A stretch of DNA of 64,000 bases from Hypoxylon rubiginosum. Lineage: Eukaryota > Ascomycota > Sordariomycetes > Xylariales > Hypoxylaceae. A program made the position numbers and the translations under genes. The DNA lies in NCBI GenBank assembly GCA_902806565.1, contig CADCXA010000012.1, positions 248,001 through 312,000 on the forward strand, in the 5' to 3' direction. The first letter of the stretch is position 1. Each line of letters opens with the position of its first letter. Of this stretch, positions 12,255 through 22,851 are shown piece after piece. The notes beneath the pieces were generated by a model. The model did not search any database. It was not told the origin of the DNA and worked only from the letters and a program-made list of their open reading frames with translations.

Positions 12255-15200
12255 ATGGACGAGAAGCGTAGCAGAACCAGCGCCCTTCCGAGGCCCACGT
12301 CGCGTCTTCCCCTACCTCGATCGAATATACCCGTCACTGCTATTCCTCAGACTCAGCAGCCTCCTGAGTTGACACGCGGACGCCCAATCCAATCTGCAAC
12401 TGCTGGAAATGGCAATGCTCGAAATCCTCGGCTACGGGCGACTCCTTCTAAGGAACAGCTTAGCACGACCTCAACGATGCGAAAGACCCAGAGATCCAAT
12501 GCCCCTCCCGTTAGCTCGCAGAATAACCGCCGTGACCTCAGTGCTAGGACCAGGAGCACATCCCGTGGACCTAAGCAAGCTACCTCGCAAGATAGAGATA
12601 GCCAGGCTGCCCGCGACGGGCCATTCAAGAGACCTCCGGTCCCTCGACGACAGCCTTCAGGCCAATTTGGCCAGGGCTCTCCGGCCGCTTCGACCCGAGG
12701 GGCCTTCTCGCCAGACGAAAGCGACAATGACGAGGTGGCTGTCGACCAACTCCCACCATTGACCAGCTCTGCTGAAGAGGGGTTGACTTTTGACACCCTC
12801 CGGACACAGCCAAAGAAGCCTCGTCCGTCCCTCACAGAGCGAACAATCGAGACACTTTCACAGTTGCCCTCATCTCCTGCCTTTAAACGGCGTGGGAGCA
12901 ACTTCTTCGAGACGGAAGCGCCTCGGAGGCCACAATCCAAGGGAAGCACAGGATCAAGGTCAAGGCCAGGCTCCAGCTATCAATCGGATGGTTCAACCGT
13001 CCGCTCGGCTAGGTCACTTAGCCGACCAGGGTCAAGCGCCGGTCAAAGTGATAACTCGTATAGTAACTTTCGAGCTTCCACGAATACATACAAACCGCCT
13101 CTGTCAACAGTCCTGGGCACACCAACAAAAAGGATTCCTGCAGCCAACTCCAAAACACCAGTCGGTAGCAAGGTTACTGCAGCACTCAATCTCCGGTCCA
13201 GCTTGAAGAAGGTCCCCTCTCGGCCTTCATTATCCGCTTCAGTAGGGTCGTCTACCCCAAGTCCAACGAAATATTCCGACTTCCCGGTCTCAAAGCAGGG
13301 TTCGAAGACGTTTGCTGCCCGTCCCCTGAAACCGAGAGCCTCGATGAACAATATATATAGGAAGCCGTCTTTACCTTCCCTAGATAAGCCGTTCTCCTCG
13401 GAAATACTTCCTAGTCCCTCTCGGAAGGCTTCACTTGCTTCCGCTAAGTCGTCGAGTACATCGGGTGACGGTCGCAACCTATCAAGCGCCTCTACTGCAT
13501 CTACAGCGCTGACAGTGGATTCTATCGAGGAAGCGTCTGTTTCCACCGTACGAAAATCTTCGGCCGCGTTACGAGACCAGATTGCAAAAGCAAAAGCTGC
13601 GAAGCGTGCTGCCACTCGACAAGTCTCAGGGGTCAAAAAGCTGGAGGAGGAGGGGGAAACCCCAGTCATTCCCACGGATACCACGTTCGATTTTGGGTTG
13701 TCTGAAGACCCCTTTGGTCAGCACAAATTTGAGAGCGCGAACCGGAAAGTTCTGCAATCTCGAATTGACACAGCCAGGACTACCGGGAGGCTAAATATCG
13801 CGGCAATGGGCCTAAAGCAAATCCCGACGCAAGTTTTGAAGATGTACGATTTGGAGTCTATGGATCGACCTGGTAGTTCGTGGGCCGAGAGCGTGGATTT
13901 GACGAGATTTGTAGCCGCCGACAACGAGTTGGAAACTATCGACGACGCTGTCTTTCCGGATACCGATCCTAGTGATTTTGTAAATGAAGACAACAGCGAA
14001 GGTCATCTTTTTGGGGGACTTGAGTCGTTGGATTTGCACGGCAATACGCTGATAGCTCTGCCCATGGGCCTGAGACGTCTCCAGTTGCTCACGTCCTTGA
14101 ACCTAGTGAGCTTCCACCCCCTTAATCACGTAGGCATGACTGATGCTAATTATGTACTAGGCATCGAACAAGCTCACAAATAACTGCCTCGAGATAATAT
14201 CACAGTTAACCACGATCCGAGATCTAAAACTGGGCAATAATCTTCTCTACGGCCGCATGGAAGAGCGTTATTTCGCAAACTTGCAAAACCTGGAAATTCT
14301 TGACCTCCACGGAAATAATATCTCTTCGCTCCCAGATAATGTTGACAGGCTATCGCGGCTTCGTATGCTTAATCTGAACGAGAACGCCTTCGAGACCTTA
14401 CCATTTCGAAGTCTTTCAAAACTTCCTCTCACCGAACTTTTAGCCCGCAAGAATAAACTTTCTGGGACACTTATCGGACCCGGAGTCGAGGGCTTTCCGC
14501 AGCTTCAAGTCTTGGACGTGGCAGCGAACCAAATCCAGATGATCATAGACAGTACCCAGCCTTTGAAGCTACCGTCACTCCATCAATTCACAGTATCTAT
14601 AAACCGGATCATATCACTCCCCGACATGAGCACTTGGGCTAGTCTCCTCACCGTCAATGCGGATGAGAATAGCATCACGGCTTTCCCAGAGGGCTTTGCA
14701 ACTCTCGAGAATATACGCCATGTTGATTTTACCAGCAATGACATACGTATCATACCGCCCGAGGTCGCTCGAATGGATAGTCTCGCAATGCTGCGAATCA
14801 CCGGAAATCCTCTGCGCGATAGGAAGTTTACGTCGCTGACAACGGAGGAATTAAAGGATGCGTTGGCGGCGAGGTTGGAGCCGCTACCCCAGGCTACAAC
14901 TAGCAGCGTCGAACAGTTCGGCAATGGGTTCAACAACGAGAGACCCGCTGCAGCGGCTACGCCAGTAAATGGCGACGGCGACGAATATGACGACGACGAT
15001 GGTCGTTCGGATTTGGACGATTTTGCTACGCCTCCAACCTCGGCGCCTCACTCCCCGGCCCGTTCGCGGTCGCATACTTTAAGTAGCCAAACATGGCCCA
15101 TCAAACCTGGTGGTCTGCTCGATCGGTCGAACACGCAATCGTCTTCATTGCACCCGGTTGTTTGCTCCAAGATTGCGGTAGCCCACACTATACGTGACAT

Positions 15201-15798
15201 ACGGCTTCAGCATAATACTTTTACCCAATTCCCTAATTCGTTATCGTTCTTCACCGATACGATCACATCTCTATCACTGGCACATAACCAGCTCACGGGT
15301 GAGAGCTGGCTGACGGAGCCCATCGATCTGACTGCTCTCCGAGAGCTATCCCTGGCGTCGAATTTCATCACCAACCTTACACCTCTTACATCGAACCTCT
15401 GCGCGCCGAACTTGGAGAAGGCGGATCTCTCGTGCAATAGAATTGTCAAACTCCCAACTCTGCGAGACTTTTTCCCTAGCCTCACCGTCTTGCTCATCTC
15501 TAATAACCGCTTGGAAGAACTGGAGCCCGAAGCCATCAAAGGAATGAAAGTGGTGGATGCTGGCAACAACGAAATTGCGCACCTCAACCCTCGCATTGGC
15601 CTGTTAGGAGGCAGCGGGAACCTTTCGAAGTTGGAGGTAACTGGGAACCGATTTCGAGTCCCTCGATGGAATGTCCTGGAGCGCGGAACGGAGGCAACGC
15701 TCCGGTGGCTTAGAGGCCGCGTCCCTGTCGCCGAGATGGCCGAGTGGAGAGCGAAGTCGGGCGAAGGCGAAGACGATGCCTTTAATGAAGTTGATTAA
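12255..15798 (+). CDS. large leucine-rich-repeat protein with disordered N-terminus, two exons
   Basis: Exons 12255-14105 and 14161-15798 encode 1162 residues. The 55-nt intron has a TGCTAAT branch point, and joining it restores a perfect repeat across the junction (LTSLNL then ASNKL). Residues 1-480 are Ser/Arg/Pro-rich and disordered, with many basic S/T-P sites. From about 500 onward there are leucine-rich repeats of the LxxLxLxxNxL type (LESLDLHGNTL, LEILDLHGNNI, LTELLARKNKL and so on), split by an acidic loop near residues 850-890 and then resuming to the C-terminus. The layout resembles fungal proteins annotated as LRRC40-like. LRRs bind proteins, so a scaffold role is likely; the partner is unknown. 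There is no signal peptide or TM segment, so it is probably cytosolic or nuclear. Confidence 0.85.
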
Positions 15799-16311
15799 TA
15801 CCTCGGGTAATAAGTAATAGGTTGGCATGGCTATATAAAATGTACGAAACTTTTCATTCAGGCGTCGTTGGCGGTCGTGTTTGTCGGTAAACTTGTGTAG
15901 TTATGAAGATACCAGCTGGGACTTACACCAGGAGTATGGAGTAGGAGTAGGGTTGAATTGTTGATTCGAGAATGCATAGTTGTTATGAGGCTCGTCAAAA
16001 GGGGAAGGGGGCGGGTTCTAGGTGATGAAAAGCAATCCCGTTTGTTTTTGTTATAATAATACTGTACCTAAATGCATGAATAAAACAGTGATAATACATG
16101 GTTATTGTCCTTGGTTATATATGAGTATGCGGTAGAACTTTGATCATGTTCTTAGTCCTTCAAGATGGGTGGATGGATAGATGGATGGAGCAAGTAAGTG
16201 GATGAGGTAAGTGAGTGGATAGGAGTATGCCCAGGTACCTAGGTACATAATCTATATTTTGGTAGGCCTTAGTAGGTGTAGCCGGCGGAGGTATTTGTCG
16301 CAGTAGGGGGA
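15799..16311. other. intergenic
   Basis: 3' flank of the LRR gene. It has short direct repeats of GGATGGATAG type around 16167-16190 and a TACCTAGGTAC motif near 16235. There is no gene. Confidence 0.5.
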
Positions 16312-16442
16312 CAGAAGGGCGTCAAAAAAACTCGCGCCCGTATGAATAACACTGTGATATACTGTATGAATTTGGCTTACCTAACTACACAGTGAAGCAC
16401 AGTGTTACTTATACGGGCGCGAGTTTTTCTGACGCCCTTCTG
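16312..16442. mobile_element. MITE-like inverted-repeat element, 131 bp
   Basis: Two 45-nt arms (16312-16356 and 16398-16442) are inverted copies differing at three positions, separated by about 41 bases. The outermost 12 bases, CAGAAGGGCGTC, match perfectly between the ends. Directly outside each end is the 5-base sequence GGGGA (16307-16311 and 16443-16447), as expected of a target-site duplication; a G run beside it makes the exact edge ambiguous by one base. There is no coding capacity. Long terminal inverted repeats, small size and flanking duplication fit a non-autonomous DNA transposon. The superfamily cannot be assigned from one copy. Confidence 0.72.
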
Positions 16443-16985
16443 GGGGATTACCGGTACATGGCAGACCCCCTGCTTGGGTTTAGCGTGTTCAGCCTCTTAC
16501 TTCCAGTGTACCCAGCAGGTAGGCACATGTACCTAGAGCCAGCCTTCGAGATTTCCACGGCGGTGCCAGCAGCGACTTCCCCAAAGTCAATGAACTGGGG
16601 GGACTAAGTTTGCCCATTTTTCTAATTTCAAAATTCCACCCGACATTTCAACTTCATCTCTTCTCCACCACCCGCCGTCGCTTCTTTTTACCTTCGCCAT
16701 TTCCCATCCATCAAGCTTGATGTGATAATCGAGCTGCCTCTCTTTATTTTCTTTCGCCTTCCGTGGACTCCTTTCCTCTGGGTTAAAGGAGGAATTGTGC
16801 GTTTCCTCCGGATAAAGGTTGCTCCCTACTACGTTCAATACGTTTAAGCTCCTTTCCGTCTATGTGCCAACTCGTGTCCGACTTAAGCCACGCACCGCCG
16901 ACGCCATTCCAAGACCAAGATCAAGATCGAGTACTATCTACATAGACCGCATTTCTCTTTGAAAATCTAAGTAGCAGATGCAAAT
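16443..16985. promoter_or_regulatory. CT-rich upstream region of the coiled-coil gene
   Basis: Between the MITE-like element and the ATG at 16986 lies a markedly pyrimidine-rich coding-strand tract (about 16610-16850), typical of filamentous fungal core promoters and leaders. No TATA box is clearly placed. The assignment is by composition and position only. Confidence 0.35.
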
Positions 16986-18698
16986 ATGTCAGCAGACACT
17001 GATGCGCACAATCCCCGTCCCGGCGGCGACGTAGAGAATGATTATGATCACATTCCTGCGACTCCTCCCGATGCCACGGCCATCCGCCATGCTTCGTCGC
17101 AGCAGTCCATTCCCTCTACCGAAGGCCCAAACTCGCCTTTCGATCCATCGGCGTCTTTCAAGACGGAATTAAATGACGACCACAACCCCTCATCTCAAGT
17201 TATCCCGTCGTCCTTAACCCCGCCTCCCTCATCCCAGGTTCCTCAACCCAATGGGGTTTCTGGCATGCCTCTGGGCTATGTCAGCTCTCAGAGAGCCGGC
17301 GTCTTCTCTCCGCCCGCAACAACATTGCGTGCCCTCGCCCGGGATGGCATTTCTACGGCAGACTTCGTCATCCCAACCTCGAGTCAAATTGCGGATGCTT
17401 CCGCGGAGGAACTTCGTGCCACGGTTCAGGCGTGCCTCGCTGAGAATGCGAGGCTGAAAATGGAAACGGCTCATCACAAGCTACAGTATAATCTACTCAG
17501 CATGCAAGCCGATGAAGACGCGAAGAGGGCTACGGTAGAACACGACATGACCCGACGGGAGGTTGAAGTATTGCGAATGACTGAGAATTCGCGTCAGGCC
17601 CGAAGAGAACTCAACGCTGCCGCCGAGTCGACGCAGGTTAAATATCGAGAACTCCAGGCCCAATACCATGTTGTTGTGAAGGAGAACGAAGCACTCCAGA
17701 AACGCATAAAGTCTGCGACCAAGCTCATCCAACAGCAGAACGAAGAACGCGACAGCTTGGTTGACGAGCGTGACATGCTCCTCAACCGCATTCGCGAAAA
17801 CCGGGAACACTTCCACATGCTCTGCAGCCCCGGCGGAGTATTTCACGGTGCATTAACACCGAAGACGCCAGCAGCTACTACACCTCAGCAACACCGAGCT
17901 ACACCACGGCAGACACCCAAGTCCGCCCATCGAGATATTCGCCGTGACAATGACACAAGTCAAGCCCCGTTTGCCGCCCTCCTTCAAGCCCTCAGCCATG
18001 ACAATAGTGCACCTTCGACTCCGACAGCAGCTAATCGTCCCGCCTTACGAGCTCCCCCGAGACACACCCGGGCCGTCCAGTCACTGTCTTCTCTTCCTAC
18101 TACGCCGACTTCACGTGCCCGTGGGGACTATTCGGGCTTATTGCCCTCGGTGGACCTAGTGCCACAAACCGAGCCGCCGAGCCGTTACAGCAATAGTCGG
18201 TATGCCCTAGAGACGCCGGTGCAGAAGAGAGGGCGGCAGAGCAGGGAAAGCACCATCTCTGCCGATGACAATGAAGAGCTTGCTCGTGCCGCCCTTGAGT
18301 CGGTTGCGGCAGCTACCCAGTCATATATGTCTCAGGGATCACGAGCATCTCAACGGAGAGGTGAAGATGAGGAGGTCTTGGAGAGTCAGGCTAGCCAGGC
18401 GGCATCTGAGATGCTGCGTCGAGATCCGCGTGAGAGTTTCGAGGTTGCTAGCTCTGTTGGATCTCGAGATGGCACGCCGGCGCCGGCGGAGAAGACTGCC
18501 AAGTTACAGTCGAAGCTTTTCGCCGGGCTAAATAAGGCCGGGCTCGCGTCAGAGAAGCGGAAGTTTAGCAGTGGCACGGATCCTAAGGATGGTCGTCGAG
18601 AAACGCTTATGAGCCCGACGAAGAAGATGAGATACGTAAATGGCGGCGAGACGAACGGCCGAGTTGGATTGGGAATTCGCTACGGACAAGAGGCCTAA
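16986..18698 (+). CDS. coiled-coil protein of unknown function (570 aa)
   Basis: Single-exon frame. Residues 1-120 are Pro/Ser-rich and disordered. Residues about 140-275 are heptad-like and rich in Glu, Leu, Arg and Gln, including an EELRATVQACLAENARLK segment, and predict a long coiled coil ending just before a Cys-Ser-Pro-Gly loop. The remaining half is disordered with many S/T-P sites and basic patches (KKMR near the C-terminus, possibly a nuclear localisation signal). There is no TM segment or signal peptide. I recognise no named family; the architecture suggests an oligomerising nuclear or cytoskeletal adaptor, which is inference. Confidence 0.75.
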   Translation: MSADTDAHNPRPGGDVENDYDHIPATPPDATAIRHASSQQSIPSTEGPNSPFDPSASFKTELNDDHNPSSQVIPSSLTPPPSSQVPQPNGVSGMPLGYVSSQRAGVFSPPATTLRALARDGISTADFVIPTSSQIADASAEELRATVQACLAENARLKMETAHHKLQYNLLSMQADEDAKRATVEHDMTRREVEVLRMTENSRQARRELNAAAESTQVKYRELQAQYHVVVKENEALQKRIKSATKLIQQQNEERDSLVDERDMLLNRIRENREHFHMLCSPGGVFHGALTPKTPAATTPQQHRATPRQTPKSAHRDIRRDNDTSQAPFAALLQALSHDNSAPSTPTAANRPALRAPPRHTRAVQSLSSLPTTPTSRARGDYSGLLPSVDLVPQTEPPSRYSNSRYALETPVQKRGRQSRESTISADDNEELARAALESVAAATQSYMSQGSRASQRRGEDEEVLESQASQAASEMLRRDPRESFEVASSVGSRDGTPAPAEKTAKLQSKLFAGLNKAGLASEKRKFSSGTDPKDGRRETLMSPTKKMRYVNGGETNGRVGLGIRYGQEA

Positions 18699-19669
18699 GA
18701 TTTTTCTTAGGAGTGCCTCGGCCGAGTCTGTATTTTCAAAACTTTGCTCATGACATGTTGAATTCTTCTATGGCGACGTGGAGAATGAAGAATGGAGAAT
18801 GGATCACGTATGTATGTATTATACCCTGTTTCGCTACTAAGGCGTTTCGCTCTGGTCTTGGTGATCTGGCACTGGGTTACTCTCACTCACGACCGCCTCA
18901 TCACATCCTCCCCCAAGGGGGATCTTGGGCCATCCATATAGTGAGCAATTGATAACTCATTCCCATTCTTATTATGTTAGAACAGTAGATGTGATATCTT
19001 CAATCGACGATTCCAGACTCGTATTTATCTATACCATAACAGAATCAAATTAGCATCATACACATAGGTATCCTTAAGTGTCCTAGGTACTTACTACATA
19101 AGAGATAGGTTAGGGATATGATGGCAGGGGAATTATAGCATCGCAAAACCACGGGATCTACATACATAATGTATTTCGAAGACCAATTTAGCTGCGCCCC
19201 GCCGTGTCCCCGTTATAACTTATCCTCCAAGTATCCTCGGGTACTCTTCGTATTGTATGTACAACTAACTACCTAGCTTCAGACCTCCTGAACCCGCAGT
19301 CCCCCAGTCCCCAGTCCCCAGTCCCCCACCAGCGGGACCGGTGACCGGCAGTTAGAATACCTGCTTCTAACACATCTGAGAGCTCTAACCAACGCTTCTT
19401 TTTCCCGATTCGCGCTGTGTCGAATTTTTAGTCGGCAACCTACCCACCTACAAAGGTATAGATATGTAGGTACAGGTATATTTTACTCTTGTTTTTGTTT
19501 TCTATGTCTGTCGAACCCATCTCAATGCCTCCTTTTGCCCTAGACACGGTGACCCAGCACCTATTTCTTAGCTAGGTTTCTCGTAGACGAGTCTCTTGTC
19601 TTACCACGTGTACTATATCCTTCCAAGCTATCCGCCTCGCTACATATCGTTTCCACTTGGGCAGTGAAG
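18699..19669. other. intergenic
   Basis: Spacer between two same-strand genes. It holds a short tandem CCCCAGT repeat (19298-19327) and TACCTA-type motifs (around 19080 and 19440). The last ~180 bases probably contain the thiolase promoter. No gene is seen. Confidence 0.5.
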
Positions 19670-20926
19670 ATGGCGCTCCCTAAAGGCCTCTCCGCTATAC
19701 TCGCCAAGTCCCCCTCCGACACTGTCATCCTCTCCTCCCTGCGCACGCCCATCTGTCGCTCGTATCGCGGCCAGCTCAAGGATGCCTACCCCGAGGAGCT
19801 ACTCTCCGTCGTCCTGCGCGCTACCCTCGATGCCAACCCCAACCTCCCGCCCGAAAGCGTGAACGATGTGGCCGTCGGTGTCGTCCTCTCCGAGCTTGGC
19901 GGTAGTAAGGCGGCGCGTATGGCCATGAACCATGTCGGCTTTCCGAATAGCACAAGCTTGTACACGGTGAACCGCGCGTGTAGCAGTAGTTTGCAGGGCA
20001 TAGCGACCATTTCAGCCCAGATCCGCGGCGAGATGATCGGGGTAGGTATCGCCGCCGGCATGGAGAGCATGACGAGGAACTATGGGTCGAAAGCTATACC
20101 GGTGGACTTGTGGCCGGAGCTGAAGAAGAGCGAGGTCAAGGACGCGAGAGATTGCATCATGGCCATGGGTCTCACCAGCGAGAATGTCGCGCGGCGGTAC
20201 AAGGTCGGGCGCAAGGAACAAGACGAGTTTGCCGTCGAGTCTCACCGTCGCGCGGCCCGGGCCCAGGCCCAAGGTTTCTTCGACGACGAGATCGTACCCG
20301 TGCACACTCGGTTCCAGGAAGTCGATAAGCAGGGCAACAAAGTTGGCGACGAGAAGCAAGTCGAGGTGAGGAAAGACGACGGCATCAGGGCCAACGCGAC
20401 GCTCGAGGCGCTCGCCAAGCTCAAGCCGGCGTTCAAGGAAGACGGCGGGAGCACGGCGGGCAACTCGAGCCAGGTCAGCGACGGCGCCGCAGCCACGTTG
20501 CTGATGCGGCGCAGCACGGCAGCCGAGCTCGGCCTCACGTCGAGCATACTGGGCAAGTTTGTGGCGGCGACCACGGTCGGCTGCGCACCCGACGAGATGG
20601 GCATCGGACCGGCATTGGCCATTCCGAAGCTCCTCCACCAACTCGGCATCGAGGCGAAAGACGTGGACAGGTGGGAGATTAACGAGGCGTTCGCCAGCCA
20701 GGCAATCTATTGCGCGCGGGAGCTAGGGTTGGAGAAGGAGTGGGAGCAAGGCAAGGTGAATCCGGACGGAGGTGCCATCGCATTAGGCCACCCGCTCGGT
20801 GCTACGGGCGCGAGGATGACGGCGACGTTGGTGCATGGCTTGGGAAGAAGTGGTGGGGAGGTCGGCGTGGTGAGTATGTGCGTAGGCACCGGGATGGGTA
20901 TGGCTGGCCTGTTCGTTAAGGAGTAA
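19670..20926 (+). CDS. 3-ketoacyl-CoA thiolase (acetyl-CoA C-acyltransferase), 418 aa
   Basis: Thiolase catalysing CoA-dependent cleavage of 3-ketoacyl-CoA, the last step of fatty-acid beta-oxidation. An open frame reaches an upstream GTG at 19664, but the ATG at 19670 is the plausible start. Seen: the nucleophilic Cys104 in NRACSSSLQ, the NEAF block at about 338, the GHPLGATGAR block with catalytic His374, and the second catalytic Cys404 in SMCVGTGMG. The length is normal for the family and there are no introns. The locus is GC-rich, and codon use suggests good expression. No C-terminal PTS1 (it ends FVKE) and no clear N-terminal PTS2 nonapeptide are visible, so peroxisomal versus mitochondrial location is open. 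An acetyl-CoA acetyltransferase is less likely given the ETF/MSC-type blocks of the long-chain enzymes, but cannot be excluded. Confidence 0.93.
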   Translation: MALPKGLSAILAKSPSDTVILSSLRTPICRSYRGQLKDAYPEELLSVVLRATLDANPNLPPESVNDVAVGVVLSELGGSKAARMAMNHVGFPNSTSLYTVNRACSSSLQGIATISAQIRGEMIGVGIAAGMESMTRNYGSKAIPVDLWPELKKSEVKDARDCIMAMGLTSENVARRYKVGRKEQDEFAVESHRRAARAQAQGFFDDEIVPVHTRFQEVDKQGNKVGDEKQVEVRKDDGIRANATLEALAKLKPAFKEDGGSTAGNSSQVSDGAAATLLMRRSTAAELGLTSSILGKFVAATTVGCAPDEMGIGPALAIPKLLHQLGIEAKDVDRWEINEAFASQAIYCARELGLEKEWEQGKVNPDGGAIALGHPLGATGARMTATLVHGLGRSGGEVGVVSMCVGTGMGMAGLFVKE

Positions 20927-21405
20927 GACAGGCGTGGACGTGTGAGGCAAGCATGGAGGATATCATCATAATACTTGGGTGTAAAAGATGAGCGGACCAA
21001 AATAGGCATGTTCTGGGAACTTCCTTGGTCTTTGGCATCTGGCTTACAGCTAGACGATACTGTACGGACGAGTGGTTAGATACGATGGCGCTGGCTCTCC
21101 TATAGTGGTGAGACAGAACATGAGGCAACCCGCATTCAGGTTTGTCCTCCCTTATGCCTTTTTTCCCCCCAGCATGCCTTCGAAAGGCGAATTGATACGA
21201 AGAGAAGTGGATGAATTCTTTCGCAAATACAATGGCTAAAAAAAGGATGGAAGCTCTAGTGCTATATTGATGTTATCAAGGCTCAGTTAAGCAGTTGCAT
21301 ATGTGTAAGGAGGTGAAAGCAATGAGGCAGCGCGCGCGATCCCACTTTCAGAACATTCTCACTTCCTCCCGAAGCCAATTCTACCGACTGCTACCAGGAT
21401 AACCT
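20927..21405. other. intergenic
   Basis: Short spacer with a T-rich and C-rich run near 21160. No gene or clear signal is seen. Confidence 0.45.
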
Positions 21406-21996
21406 ATGTTGCTCTTCTTTATCACCGCTTCCCTTATCTGGCACTTGGTCTTCGCCTTTTTCATGGCGCGGGATTTCCGACTGCTCCTCAAGATAACGCG
21501 GTGGGCGATATCCATTTACCTGGTTCTATTCGGGCTCTTCGTCGCCGAAGTCTTACGCGAAGGTCTTGTCGTCAGCGGCGCAGCAATACTGCATTAGGAT
21601 GTGCGGCTCGCGTGGGCCTTGTGGTTTTCGCTAGTAGCCGCCGGCGTGGTGGACTGGCGCTTCCTCGTCCCGGCTGTAGCCCTCCCGCTCTACGTCCTCA
21701 GCTTCCCGGAGACGAGGACATTATTAAATTACGGCCTGGTAAGGCTAGGGTGGTTAGACCTGGTACATAGCCCGATTATTTTTGCTATCGGGAGAGGAGG
21801 AGGCCTAGTGCGAATGTTGAAGGCTGGGGAGTGTGTGGAGGGTGCGATGATGGCCGCAGTTCGGCCCACGGTAAGGATGATTCGGAGCACATTGGATTTC
21901 GCTACAGCCTGGGCCTCCTCGACAGGCCCTGATATGGAGAGTTTGAAACCGGTTAAGCCGCAGAACGGTGTCCTTTTAGGGGAGTGGTGGAAGTAA
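21406..21996 (+). CDS. small multi-pass membrane protein interrupted by one in-frame TAG
   Basis: One reading frame runs from an ATG at 21406 to TAA at 21996, broken only by a TAG at codon 64 (21595-21597). The first 63 codons give two hydrophobic helices (MLLFFITASLIWHLVFAFF and AISIYLVLFGLFVAEVL). After the stop the same frame continues with further hydrophobic stretches (LAWALWFSLVAAGV and LVPAVALPLYVLSF) and a polar C-terminus ending GEWWK. No GT-AG intron around the stop keeps the frame. Composition is alike on both sides. Either it is a recent pseudogene or the stop is recoded; UAG to UGG would give Trp. I recognise no family. Confidence 0.5.
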
Positions 21997-22851
21997 CGCG
22001 GAGGTATACCAGCCTAGGGGTATACAAGTTCTGTCTGGCCGCTCGCTGGCTCGACAGATACCACCTCATCTTGACTTGAGTGTTACATCCTATTCAAATT
22101 AAAGAATGATTTCACTAGTAGTCTATTCTCCTAGGTACTTATCCACGCTATGCTCGCCAGCAGCAATTATCAGCTAGCTAAGGCTAACCTTACAGGTTAC
22201 AGCCGGGCCATGTACAGTTCTCCTAGGATGGTCAGCGACCTTGCCGACAGCCCTATCAGGAGACCTTTGCGAGTACGGGTCGGGTACCTAAGCCGGCCTA
22301 CGAAGCTGTCATCCCGGGTTCCGTGGGCTTATGCTGTTGGCGATGCTCTCTCAGTCTTTCGCTCACACGATATAGCTCTTTGCGGTACTATATACCTGCA
22401 AAGCAAGTCGAGTTCTCTCACGTTAAACCGTTTTTTCCATTAGACTCCCCTAAAAGTATACCTGCTTCGTGTATACAGTGATGCTAAGCAGCTAGGGGAC
22501 GCACTGGTCAACAATGGACGAGTGCCTGGTTTTTAGAATTCATAAGATTCACTAGCTATCTGAAATTAATACGCATAGTTATTAATGTAGAATCTTCGCA
22601 TAATATAACCTGCGGAATCTTGCCGATTCCGGGAGGAGATACCCCTGTGAGAGGTTCTGTGAGCTTCCGGAAAAATAAGGGGAAATCTCCGCAATACTAA
22701 GGGTTTGAAAAGTCGAGCTGCCTAGAAAGCTAGTTGGTTTGGTAGTAAAGTCCAGCGCAAGATCGTTGAGCATCTGAAGAAGCTGAGAGGCGGACCTGGT
22801 GAATAGCTAGATGTATCCGGGTATTGTTGCGAGAGTTGGCATAGTGTTAGC
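21997..22851. other. intergenic
   Basis: Spacer between convergent genes. An ATG-initiated 97-codon frame at 22150-22443 has no recognisable features, and I do not call it. Confidence 0.45.

Noticed and set aside
13043..13684. 213-codon minus-strand frame
   Set aside because: Antisense shadow of the LRR gene; low-complexity Ser/Arg codons read backwards stay open.
20012..20641. 209-codon minus-strand frame
   Set aside because: Antisense shadow of the thiolase in GC-rich sequence; the sense frame has the catalytic residues.
22150..22443. 97-codon ATG-initiated frame
   Set aside because: No recognisable domain, signal or coding bias, and it is not supported by neighbours.
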